Translations under genes and position numbers: made by a program
Source: Brooklawnia sp937867175
Lineage (GTDB): Bacteria > Actinomycetota > Actinomycetes > Propionibacteriales > Propionibacteriaceae
Direction of reading: 5' to 3'
Assembly: GCA_036821905.1 (NCBI GenBank)
Contig: DAISIR010000007.1
Span: 69,702-133,701 of the forward strand
Length of the DNA: 64,000 nt
Part shown: positions 43,709-51,700 of the stretch, in pieces
Layout: each line of letters begins with the position of its first letter
Position numbering within the stretch: position 1 is the first letter of the stretch
Notes under the pieces: generated by a model
Told to the model about the DNA's origin: nothing
Seen by the model: only the letters and a program-made list of their open reading frames with translations
Databases searched by the model: none

Positions 43709-46700
43709 CTAGCCGAACTGGGCTTGTCTGCCGATAGTGCCGACGAGGCTCTCGCGGTAATCGGCAGCTGTCATGCGCGCCAACTCGGCCTCGGCCTCCG
43801 CGATGCGGACGTCGAGGTTCATGCGGTGGGCCACCCGGTAGTTCCCCTCGGCCGAGGAGAACTCGCGCAGCCGGTCCAGTCCTCGCTGCTGATGGGCGAC
43901 GTCCAGGTCGCGCTTGGCGTCCAGCCGTGCCGCGTACCAATCGCTGGCAAGCACCGACTCGCGGGTGAAGAGCTCTCGGAACTCTGGTGTGTCCAGCTTC
44001 CAGCCCTCAGCGGTCTGACCGTTGGCCATGATCTCCAGCAGCCCCTTGAGCGGGGGAACCGCCAACTCAATGCCGCCATCGTCGAAGTAGGCCTGGGCCA
44101 CCCGCTGGTGGGTGGTCACGATGACGTCCATCGACTCGGCGAAGACCGCTTCGTCCTGCAACTCGGGTCGCAGCATGTCCTCGGTGAAGACCACATCGGG
44201 GTGCAGGAAGATGCGACCGAAGTAGGTGGTTGCGAACCGCTCGTTCATGCGGAAGCCGAGCCGGGAGGCCAAGACTCGGCGTCCCTCGTAGTCGAAATCC
44301 TCCACCTTCTCCAGGTAACCGTCCGCGATCAGCGTGGGCGCCCGACGCTCGTCCGGGCTCATCCGGCAGAAGATCTCCGGAATCAGCATCGAGATGTCGT
44401 GGTTGACGCGGACCTTCGGGCCGATGTAGCCCGCGGAACTGAGCCAGCCGTCGTAGCCGGTCAATGCGTAGGCCAGGAAGTTGTTGTTCAGGTCGACGAT
44501 CGGCAGCAGCGCATTGAACGGGCCCTTGGTGAGGGCGCCCTCGCTGCCGGCGCCGGTGGTTGACGGCGACTTGCCGGTCATCGAGGCGATGAACTCCATG
44601 AACAGTTCGGGCAACTCCATGTAGTGCAGCGGGTTGTACACGCACAGCGGCGGCACGCCCTCTTCCGGCGGATTGTTGCGGCGTCCTGCGGCGACGATGT
44701 CGACCGGCATCGGTGCAACTGACGTGGTCGGCAGCTGGCGGACCAGTTTGGACGCCAGTTCGGCCGCGGCCGTCGCCTTGGGATTGGCGACGTCAGGACG
44801 AATCTGCAGGTAGCGCGGGTTCTTCGAGCGCTTGCCGTCGACGATGCGTGGCTGGTCGGAGGCGATCCAGAACTGCGGCGACGCGTCATCGGTCAGCTGG
44901 GCGACCCGGCGGATCAGATTCTTCATCGGCTCGGTGTACTCGCTGAAGGCCTGCGCGCTTCCCATCAGGTCGCGGGCCGCTTCATGGGTGAGCGGCTCGA
45001 AGTTCGAGATGAACGTGCCAGGCTGCGACAGGTCGATCTCGGCCTGCTTGTCGTAGCCACGGTTGATGGCGTCATCCGGCCGCTGGAAGAGGAGCTGCTC
45101 ACAGTTCTCCACGAACTTGCGCGACAGCCCGCCCTGGTTGCCGAAGCCCTCCGGAGCCTTCTGGAAGGGCAGGCAGACAGTGGAGGCGGTGATGTCGTCC
45201 TCAGTCTGCACCTTCAGCGCCGGGCTGAAGTCGGGACGCAGGCTGAACAGGCGCCAGGAGCCGTCGGGCTGGAAACCGACCCGCAGCTGGTTGGCGATGA
45301 TCTTCTCGCCGTCCAGCCGCAGCGCGTTGCCCGGGCGGCCGTTCATGATGCCGACGCTGAAGTGGCTGCGCCAGTCGTCACCCCATTCCGGCTTGTAAAA
45401 GCGCTTGACCGTGAACAGCAGCTCTTTCACGTGCGCCGGGATCGAGCGCAGGTAGTGGTTGTAGTCGTCGTGGTAGGCGCTGCTCGGGGTGAGCAACTTG
45501 ATGACCGAGCCGAGACTGCGTCGAGACGACATGATCGGACGACGGTCCTTGCCGTTGTACTCCGGATTGGCGAACCGGTCGGAGAAGTCGGAGTCGAGCA
45601 GCCGCTGGACGTGGCGCATGTCTTCTTCGTAATTGGCGGCATAAGTGTTGCCGAAGACGAACGCGTCCGACAACGACTTGCTGATCTCGGACTTGCCGCC
45701 ACCCGAGACAGTCGCCGGCTTGTGGCATTCGGTGGAGATCGGAGAGACGTCGATCAGGTGCCATTGGGTCTCGTCCGATTCACGGTGCTTGGCGTAGACG
45801 CGGTATCCGATCGGGGTGATGTAGACCTTGCCGGTCAGCAGCTTGATGGTCTGCACCTGATCGTCGGAGTCGGTCCAGCTGATCGTCTGGTTGCGCATCG
45901 AGTACGTCGCGCCGCCGGGGACGAGCACCAGGTGCGGGTGCAGCCGATCGAAGGCGTGGCCTTCGGGTTGCGGGTCGAACCGGTCGGGGTCGCGGGCGAG
46001 CACGTCTTCGATCCGGTAGCTGTCTGGGGTGTACTTGTCGAGGAACTCCTGGCCGGCGTTGTAGGTCGGGAAGATCCGCGCGCCGCCGGCATGTTCCTCC
46101 TCGGCGCAGCCGAGCAGGTTCGCGGCATACGACAGCTGGGTCTTGACTTCTTTCTTGCAGTAGCCGAAGTAGTTGTCGGCGATGACGGTCACCATGACGC
46201 CGCGCTCGTCGCGGGCGCAGAGCTTGAACGCCTGACCGCCGTTGTAGCGCTCGTCCTCGTCCTGCCAGCATTGGCCATCGCGGCGCTCACGCTCGGTGGC
46301 GTCATCCCAGTGCGGCATACCCAGGCTCTTCTTGGTCACCTTCGTGAGGTGGGGCGCGAGGATGACGCATCCGGTGTGCCCCGACCAGCCGTTCGGGTCG
46401 AGTGCAGCGTCGTTCTCGGGCAACTGCGGATCGCCGGCGTTGCCGAAGATGCCTTCGACGAAGTCGAGGTTGCAGACCAGGCCGCCAGGGACGATGAAGC
46501 GGGTTTCCATGGTCTTCGCGGGCCCGCGTCCCGGCACGGCCGGAACTACCAATGGACGCATCATCAAGGACACGAAGCAGGCGGCCGGGGTCGCCTGGTT
46601 GGCGGTGTAGGGCAGCACCATGTCCTCGTAGGGAGCCTTGAAGGCCAGCTGCAGCATCTGCGCGAAGACGTCTTTTCGGACCGAGATCTTGTCGTCGGGA

Positions 46701-47110
46701 ATCGGCAGACCGCCCTGCGAGATGTGGAAGACGCCTGCGGTGGTGCGCCGGTCGTTGGCCGGGTTGTGCAGGACGCCGTTCGCGAGCCGGTAGCTCGCCA
46801 GCAGCGGCGAGTGGAACTCGTCGCCATCGAACGGCAGACTCAGTCCGCGGGCGAGCCCCGCCTGGTCGAGGATGAGCGTCTGGTGCGGCAGTTGGGGCTG
46901 CACCGATGCGTCCGACAAGTAGTCATCCAGGAAGTCTTGGATGCGCTGGTCAGCCGGGCAGAGCCGATCGGACAGACGGCGCGAGAGCTCACGCTGCCGG
47001 GCGAGCAGCGGCTCCGCGAGCCCGATCTCGCCCTCCGTGCCTTCGGTGAAGGGCAGCTCGAGCAAGGCCAGTCGAAGGTTGATCGCGGCGTTCAAGGTAT
47101 CGGAGGTCAT
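43709..47110 (-). CDS. PPi-dependent phosphoenolpyruvate carboxykinase (PPi-PEPCK)
   Basis: 1133 aa from ATG 47110. The protein matches the very large PEPCK type described in Propionibacterium and Entamoeba (about 1130-1150 aa), which interconverts oxaloacetate plus pyrophosphate with PEP, CO2 and phosphate. It is unrelated in length to ATP- or GTP-PEPCK (530-620 aa). A phosphate-binding loop VSGGGKSEISKSL lies at about residue 470. Other landmarks are FIVPGGLVCNLDFVEGIFGN, GWSGHTGCVILAPH and DLNNNFLAYALTGYDGWLS. It is cytosolic. Identification rests on remembered family features, so a biochemical check is wanted. No partner is fused or adjacent. Upstream is a 261-bp gap with a tandem repeat. 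Confidence 0.78.
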   Translation of the reverse strand: MTSDTLNAAINLRLALLELPFTEGTEGEIGLAEPLLARQRELSRRLSDRLCPADQRIQDFLDDYLSDASVQPQLPHQTLILDQAGLARGLSLPFDGDEFHSPLLASYRLANGVLHNPANDRRTTAGVFHISQGGLPIPDDKISVRKDVFAQMLQLAFKAPYEDMVLPYTANQATPAACFVSLMMRPLVVPAVPGRGPAKTMETRFIVPGGLVCNLDFVEGIFGNAGDPQLPENDAALDPNGWSGHTGCVILAPHLTKVTKKSLGMPHWDDATERERRDGQCWQDEDERYNGGQAFKLCARDERGVMVTVIADNYFGYCKKEVKTQLSYAANLLGCAEEEHAGGARIFPTYNAGQEFLDKYTPDSYRIEDVLARDPDRFDPQPEGHAFDRLHPHLVLVPGGATYSMRNQTISWTDSDDQVQTIKLLTGKVYITPIGYRVYAKHRESDETQWHLIDVSPISTECHKPATVSGGGKSEISKSLSDAFVFGNTYAANYEEDMRHVQRLLDSDFSDRFANPEYNGKDRRPIMSSRRSLGSVIKLLTPSSAYHDDYNHYLRSIPAHVKELLFTVKRFYKPEWGDDWRSHFSVGIMNGRPGNALRLDGEKIIANQLRVGFQPDGSWRLFSLRPDFSPALKVQTEDDITASTVCLPFQKAPEGFGNQGGLSRKFVENCEQLLFQRPDDAINRGYDKQAEIDLSQPGTFISNFEPLTHEAARDLMGSAQAFSEYTEPMKNLIRRVAQLTDDASPQFWIASDQPRIVDGKRSKNPRYLQIRPDVANPKATAAAELASKLVRQLPTTSVAPMPVDIVAAGRRNNPPEEGVPPLCVYNPLHYMELPELFMEFIASMTGKSPSTTGAGSEGALTKGPFNALLPIVDLNNNFLAYALTGYDGWLSSAGYIGPKVRVNHDISMLIPEIFCRMSPDERRAPTLIADGYLEKVEDFDYEGRRVLASRLGFRMNERFATTYFGRIFLHPDVVFTEDMLRPELQDEAVFAESMDVIVTTHQRVAQAYFDDGGIELAVPPLKGLLEIMANGQTAEGWKLDTPEFRELFTRESVLASDWYAARLDAKRDLDVAHQQRGLDRLREFSSAEGNYRVAHRMNLDVRIAEAEAELARMTAADYRESLVGTIGRQAQFG

Positions 47111-47298
47111 GGCGCCCAGTTTTCCAGATCGCCCGCAGCGTGGAGAGCTTCGCCTCAACAAGCCTGTCAAATGGTTGGTGTTGCCAAGCAGTTGCCATCA
47201 TCTGGGGCTGATGATTCGGCAACGGCCGCGGGAATAGGGAACTTCGGCTGCTCACAGTGTCGTCCACAGGCGACGTCGACGAGTGCACAGCGCCTTCC

Positions 47299-47320
47299 GG
47301 TTGTCCCCAGGTTGTCCCCA
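47299..47320. repeat. Two tandem 11-bp repeats upstream of PPi-PEPCK
   Basis: GGTTGTCCCCA occurs twice head to tail at 47299 and 47310 in the 261-bp gap before the giant PEPCK gene. The rest of the gap shows no gene. Tandem 11-bp spacing is about one helical turn, which is suggestive of a cooperative binding site, but no regulator is known. Confidence 0.5.
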
Positions 47321-47371
47321 ATGGCTGTGGATCGTGGGCGGCAGACAGGGATCAACCACTAGCTGGGCCGC

Positions 47372-48028
47372 TCACACGGCCAACGACCGGGCCCGCAGTT
47401 TCGCCAACCCCGAGACCGGTCCGCTGAACCGCACCTCCGCGGCTCGCTCGCGTCCGAACAGCCAAAGCACGAGTTCGCTCGGCTCGCCGCTGACTGTGAC
47501 CGGGGCACGGCCGGTCGCCACCACCGCCAGCTCGTCGGTTGGACGCCCGTCCCGCACGCGCTGCAAGAGCACACCGACCCGCACGCCCCGCAGTCGCCGG
47601 GTGGCCAGCTTGATCGCGGCATCCCAGAGCAGGTCGTCGGTCTCGGCGCCCAGCACCCGAGGGCGGACATCGAACGAACCGCCCCGCCGGAGGTCCTCGT
47701 GATGGACGAAGAACTCCAGTGCATTCGCTCGCTCGTCCACGGCAGGCACCCGCATCGGGTTGAGTCGGCCCGGGCCCTGGGCCACCATGGCAACCAGTTG
47801 GTCGAAATCGGTCTCGGCCATCAGCTTGGCCATCCGGCGTTCCGCGGTGGGCTTGAGCGCCGGTACCGCGATGCCCGCGGCCGCGACCGGATCGCTCTCA
47901 CGAAGGTGCAGATGCGCAGCCAAGTGGAAGGCGGTCCAACCGGCGCACAGGGTGGGGGCGTCCGGGCCGAGCGTCGACATCAGTTCGCACAGTTCTTGGC
48001 GCTCAGATCGAGCCAGGGAGATGCTCAT
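47372..48028 (-). CDS. TIGR03085-family metal-binding protein (DinB/mycothiol-isomerase fold)
   Basis: 218 aa. The helical-bundle metal site histidines lie in LCAGWTAFHLAAHLHLRE (about residues 28-44) and EFFVHHEDLRRG (about 105-116). The family is actinobacterial and related to mycothiol-dependent maleylpyruvate isomerase. A redox or detoxification role using mycothiol is plausible, but the substrate is unknown. Start MSISLARSERQELCELM at 48028 is the usual family N-terminus. Monocistronic, divergent from the small membrane protein gene. Confidence 0.83.
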   Translation of the reverse strand: MSISLARSERQELCELMSTLGPDAPTLCAGWTAFHLAAHLHLRESDPVAAAGIAVPALKPTAERRMAKLMAETDFDQLVAMVAQGPGRLNPMRVPAVDERANALEFFVHHEDLRRGGSFDVRPRVLGAETDDLLWDAAIKLATRRLRGVRVGVLLQRVRDGRPTDELAVVATGRAPVTVSGEPSELVLWLFGRERAAEVRFSGPVSGLAKLRARSLAV

Positions 48029-48090
48029 GGACCAAACTTAATCGTCGACCGATCCGACGGCTCAATGACCGGCCACAAGGCGCAGATTCA

Positions 48091-48105
48091 GCCTTAGGCT
48101 AAGGC
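48091..48105. promoter_or_regulatory. 15-bp palindrome before the membrane-protein/channel operon
   Basis: GCCTTAGGCTAAGGC is a perfect 7-1-7 inverted repeat located 29 bp upstream of the small membrane-protein ATG. The centre TTAGGCTAA equals the core of DtxR/IdeR iron boxes, but the outer bases do not match. A candidate operator of unknown regulator. Confidence 0.45.
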
Positions 48106-48134
48106 AGTCTCAGCCCGTAGTCCCTGGAGGACAC

Positions 48135-48518
48135 ATGAACCTGGAGAAAGTCGTCTTCGGCTTCTTCATCACCCTCGCCGCCGCCCTCAACTTCGGTTTC
48201 TGGACGGGCCCCATCGACAACGTGATGGTGCACAACGGCGCAGAGCTTGCGGCAGCCCTGGTGGCGAGCCTGGTGGCCACCGTCCTCAAGTTCGGAGACC
48301 GCACCCAGCTGGGGGCCGTCCACTTGGCCACCAGCCTGGTGGCCGACCTGCAGTTGGTGGTCGCGGCCATCGTCTGGGTCTGGGCCCACGAAATGACCAG
48401 CGACGGTATGACGCCCGCGCACATGTCGATCGTGGTCTCGATGTCTGGCGGTGCACTGTTGGCCAACTTCATCTCGGTGGTGCTGATGGTCAGCGAAATC
48501 GTGCAGGTCCGGCGCTGA
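48135..48518 (+). CDS. Small membrane protein, DUF6394-like, linked to RCK channel
   Basis: 127 aa. About four transmembrane segments are visible (roughly residues 6-24, 37-53, 66-86, 99-121), with a conserved-looking loop FGDRTQLGAVHL between them. It resembles the uncharacterised DUF6394 proteins found beside TrkA-type channels, but I cannot verify this. It starts after GGAGG and ends 11 bp before the channel gene, which suggests a shared transcript. Possibly an accessory subunit of the ion channel downstream (inference). Confidence 0.7.
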   Translation: MNLEKVVFGFFITLAAALNFGFWTGPIDNVMVHNGAELAAALVASLVATVLKFGDRTQLGAVHLATSLVADLQLVVAAIVWVWAHEMTSDGMTPAHMSIVVSMSGGALLANFISVVLMVSEIVQVRR

Positions 48519-48529
48519 GCTGAGTTCCG

Positions 48530-50365
48530 ATGCCCTCCCATACCGCAGCCACGCGTCAAGCGGTGCTGAGCGACGTCTTCTACCTGGTCCTGCGAAGGAT
48601 GAGGTTCCCGCTGCTGCTGGTTATCGGGGTGTACACGTTCTGCACGGCCGGGCTGTCCATGATCCCCGGGACCGACGCCAACGGAGATCCGACCGCACCG
48701 CTCACCGTCTTCGAAGCGTTCTACGTGGTCAGTTACACCTCGACGACCATCGGCTTCGGCGAGGTACCTGGTCCGTACAACGCCGCGCAGCGGATGTGGA
48801 TGACCATGACCATCTACGTCTCGGTGGCTGTATGGACCTATTCGCTGTTCAACGTCATCGCGCTCCTGCAAGACCAGGGATTCCAGAACGCGGTGAAGAT
48901 CTCGCGGTTCGCGCGTCGTGTCGGGCAGATGCGTCAACCCTTCTACATCGTCTGTGGCATCGGCGAGACCGGACGCCTGGTCTGCCACGGGCTGGACCAC
49001 CTGGGGCTGCGTTTCGTCGCGATCGATGAGGACCCGTTGCGCATCCAAGAGATGCGACTGGACGAGTTCTCGCTCGACCCTCCGGCGGTCGAAGGGGACG
49101 CCAGCCAGCCGGGGCTGCTCGAGCATGCCGGCCTGCTGAACCCGAACTGTCGGGGTGTGGTCGCCCTGACCGATGACGATCGCAGCAACCAGGCGATCGC
49201 GGTCACCGTCCGGCTGCTGTCGCCGCGGGTGCCGGTGCTGGCCCGCATTCGCAACGCCGAGACCGAGACCCACATCGGTGTCTTCGGCGGTGACGTGGTC
49301 ATCAACCCGTTCGAGAGGTTCGCTGAGTACCTGGCGGCGGCCATCGCCGCTCCCGAACGCTATCGGCTGCGCGAGATGCTGACCGCGCTGGCGGGCGCCC
49401 CGATCATTCCCCTAACCAGGCCCCCGAAGGGCCACTGGATCATGTGTGGCTACGGACGTTTCGGGCACGCGGTCACCGAGTCATTGCGTGCCGCCGGCAT
49501 GGACATCAGCGTGGTCGACAACCTGCACTTCGACGAGGGCGGAGTGGACGTCAGAGGCACCGGGATCAGCAGCGAAGACCTGAAGGCGGCGGGTATCGAC
49601 CGGGCGGTTGGTTTGGTGACCGGCAACGCGTCCGACACGAAGAACCTCGCCATCGCGGTGACCGCCCGAGCACTCAACCACAACCTCTACATCATCAACC
49701 GGCAGAACCAGCTGAACAACGGCCCGCTCTTCGAGGCGTTCCACCAAGACCTTCTGATGGTGCCGAGCCGCGTCGTGGCGCAGGAGTTCCTGGCCCGCAT
49801 CACGACCCCCATGCTCAGCCGTTTCCTGCGGCTGATTCCCCAGCTCAGCGAGGCGCGCAGCGCAGCCATCTACGCCGAGCTGGCGAAGCTCGACCCGGGG
49901 CGTCACCCCGAGGTCTGGGATCTGACGATATCTCCGCAGTGCTCGCCGGCCGCAGCCGAACTGACCCAGGCCGGCGGCCGGTTCACCGTGGGTCATCTGC
50001 GGGCCGATCCGTTCGATCGGGGCCGCCGGATGGGCCTGATGGTCCTGCTGGTGCGGCGTGGCAACACGAGCTTCCAGTTGCCAACGGACGATTTCCTGCT
50101 GCAACTCGGCGATCGCCTGCTGCTCGCCGGGTCGCCGCGGGCGAAACGTCATGTCGAGCTGACCTTGGACAACCCCAACCACCTGAACTACGTCCTCACC
50201 GGTCAGGAGAGCCGCGGGGGAGCCGTCTGGCGCTGGCTGACCCGCAAGCACCCGCCGGAGGTCGTGCCGTTGCCGAGCCCCCAAGAGGTGCTCCCGCCGC
50301 TGACACAAGACGTGGGGCCCGATGACCTGAACCACGACTTCAACACTTTCGACTACCGGGGCTGA
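48530..50365 (+). CDS. Ion channel with two RCK (TrkA-N) domains
   Basis: 611 aa. Two transmembrane helices flank a pore loop, TSTTIGFGEVP (about residues 69-79), where the K+ filter TVGYGD is replaced by TIGFGE. Two RCK NAD-binding domains follow: CGIGETGRLVCHG (about 143) and CGYGRFGHAVTES (about 306). A TrkA-C-like ligand domain lies near residues 480-560 (FTVGHLRADP and LQLGDRLLLAGSP). The arrangement fits a ligand-gated potassium channel in the inner membrane. Because of the filter change, selectivity is uncertain. The N-terminal region before the first helix is short. Confidence 0.86.
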   Translation: MPSHTAATRQAVLSDVFYLVLRRMRFPLLLVIGVYTFCTAGLSMIPGTDANGDPTAPLTVFEAFYVVSYTSTTIGFGEVPGPYNAAQRMWMTMTIYVSVAVWTYSLFNVIALLQDQGFQNAVKISRFARRVGQMRQPFYIVCGIGETGRLVCHGLDHLGLRFVAIDEDPLRIQEMRLDEFSLDPPAVEGDASQPGLLEHAGLLNPNCRGVVALTDDDRSNQAIAVTVRLLSPRVPVLARIRNAETETHIGVFGGDVVINPFERFAEYLAAAIAAPERYRLREMLTALAGAPIIPLTRPPKGHWIMCGYGRFGHAVTESLRAAGMDISVVDNLHFDEGGVDVRGTGISSEDLKAAGIDRAVGLVTGNASDTKNLAIAVTARALNHNLYIINRQNQLNNGPLFEAFHQDLLMVPSRVVAQEFLARITTPMLSRFLRLIPQLSEARSAAIYAELAKLDPGRHPEVWDLTISPQCSPAAAELTQAGGRFTVGHLRADPFDRGRRMGLMVLLVRRGNTSFQLPTDDFLLQLGDRLLLAGSPRAKRHVELTLDNPNHLNYVLTGQESRGGAVWRWLTRKHPPEVVPLPSPQEVLPPLTQDVGPDDLNHDFNTFDYRG

Positions 50366-50456
50366 TGCCGGCCGGGTGTCGAGGGCTTACCGGATCAGCG
50401 GGACGATGGCCGGTGGTCCGGGCAGGGTAGCCTGCCAAGGTCGAGGGGAGCTTGCC

Positions 50457-51203
50457 GTGGTCTGGACATGGGTGCCGATGGTGATCGCTGCCTTGATCGT
50501 GGGCATCGCGAAAACTAGCTTCGGCGGCCTCGGCTCGATCGCCGTGGCGCTGCTGGCGTTCGTGATGCCCACCAAGGAGTCCACCGCCGCTGCACTGTTG
50601 CTGTTGATCGTCGGTGACATCGTGGCGGTGCTGCGCTACCGAAGTAACGCCGACTGGGGTCTGCTCAAGGGGCTGCTGCCCGCGGTGGTTCCCGGTCTGC
50701 TGCTCGGCGCGGTCTTCATCTGGGCGGTGGACGACCTCGTGCTGCGCCGGTCGATCGGCGCGCTGCTGCTCGTCTCGGTCCTGGTGCAGCTGGCGACCAA
50801 GCTGCGCGCCCCGAAGTCGACGCAGCTGTCGGACGACAACCACCGTCCACCACGGGCCCTCACCATCGGGGCCGGTATGGCCGCTGGCTTCACGACCATG
50901 GCGGCCAACGCCGCCGGCCCGGTGACCGCGCTCTACCTGCAGCTGTCGCGGGTCGACAAGATGCGATTCCTGGGCACCTCGGCGTGGTTCTACTTCATCG
51001 TCAACCTTTCGAAGACACCGCTCAGTGCGTCCTTGGGGCTGTTCACGCCTCGGGTGCTGTCGTCGGCTGTGGTTCTGGTGCCGGTGGTCTTGGTCGGCAC
51101 GGTGATCGGCGTCCAAGTAGTCCGGCGGGTTGACCAGCGGGCCTTCGACCTACTGACGCTCGCCACCTCGGTGGTGGCCGCCGGGGCCCTGATCGTGCTG
51201 TGA
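50457..51203 (+). CDS. TauE/SafE (TSUP) family membrane transporter
   Basis: 248 aa, about eight transmembrane helices. The family signature is in IVGIAKTSFGGLGSIAVALLA and in the second half GAGMAAGFTTMAANAAGPV. These proteins export sulfite, sulfoacetate or related anions. GTG at 50457 is chosen since AGGGGAG lies 7 nt upstream; the frame upstream is unlike the family. Substrate unknown. It stands alone downstream of the channel gene, with 91 bp between. Confidence 0.85.
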   Translation: MVWTWVPMVIAALIVGIAKTSFGGLGSIAVALLAFVMPTKESTAAALLLLIVGDIVAVLRYRSNADWGLLKGLLPAVVPGLLLGAVFIWAVDDLVLRRSIGALLLVSVLVQLATKLRAPKSTQLSDDNHRPPRALTIGAGMAAGFTTMAANAAGPVTALYLQLSRVDKMRFLGTSAWFYFIVNLSKTPLSASLGLFTPRVLSSAVVLVPVVLVGTVIGVQVVRRVDQRAFDLLTLATSVVAAGALIVL

Positions 51204-51240
51204 CGGCAGGAGTCGACGATGGCGTTTCCGAATGCCGGGG

Positions 51241-51693
51241 TCAGCCGTCGACGCCGGGGCTGACGGCGCCTGACCCGCGGTCGAGTTCGGTGATCAAGGC
51301 GTCGGTGATGCGACGTTGTTGGTCGCACTGCTGCAACTCGCTGGCGTACAGCTGTGTGGTGTCGTCCCTGGCTTGGGCGACCACGGTGTTCGCATCGGCG
51401 CACGGTGGGATCGGATCGGTGTTGAGGGCCCGGTGCAGTGCCTGTAGGAGGGCCTCCTGGTGGGCCAGCGGGTAGTCGACGGTGCGCACCTCGCCTTCTT
51501 CCTCTTCCACCCGCCGGACGGTGCCGTCGGTGATTGAGACGGTCCAGGTGACTCGCCAGGCCGACTCGTGGGGGAAGCCGACGCTCCAGATCACTGTCGC
51601 GTGGGTGTAGTTGGGGCGCGCACCGCCGCTGCAAGCGGTGATGGCCAGCAGCGTGCCGATGAGCAGGCCGATCAGGGCAATTTTGGGTTTCAT
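51241..51693 (-). CDS. Small lipoprotein of unknown function
   Basis: 150 aa. Lipobox LAITAC places the modified cysteine at residue 21. The mature part has a beta-rich start (ATVIWSVGFPHESAWRVTWT), a highly acidic patch (VEEEEGEV) and two cysteines (PPCADAN and QQCDQQ). I do not recognise a family. It lies between the TauE-like and GH13 genes, 7 bp downstream of the latter on the same strand, so it could share its transcript. Confidence 0.75.
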   Translation of the reverse strand: MKPKIALIGLLIGTLLAITACSGGARPNYTHATVIWSVGFPHESAWRVTWTVSITDGTVRRVEEEEGEVRTVDYPLAHQEALLQALHRALNTDPIPPCADANTVVAQARDDTTQLYASELQQCDQQRRITDALITELDRGSGAVSPGVDG

Positions 51694-51700
51694 GTAGCCC

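Noticed and set aside
47260..47340. Second DnaA-box cluster before PPi-PEPCK
   Set aside because: Only partial matches (CGTCCACAG, TTGTCCCCA), no perfect box, and density is low.
44984..47362. 792-codon open frame on the plus strand opposite PPi-PEPCK
   Set aside because: A shadow of third-position GC bias; composition is Arg/Gly/His/Asp-rich low-complexity with no family motif.
48082..48115. IdeR/DtxR iron box
   Set aside because: Only the 9-bp core TTAGGCTAA matches; the outer TTAGG/CCTAA arms are absent, and the downstream genes are not iron-related.
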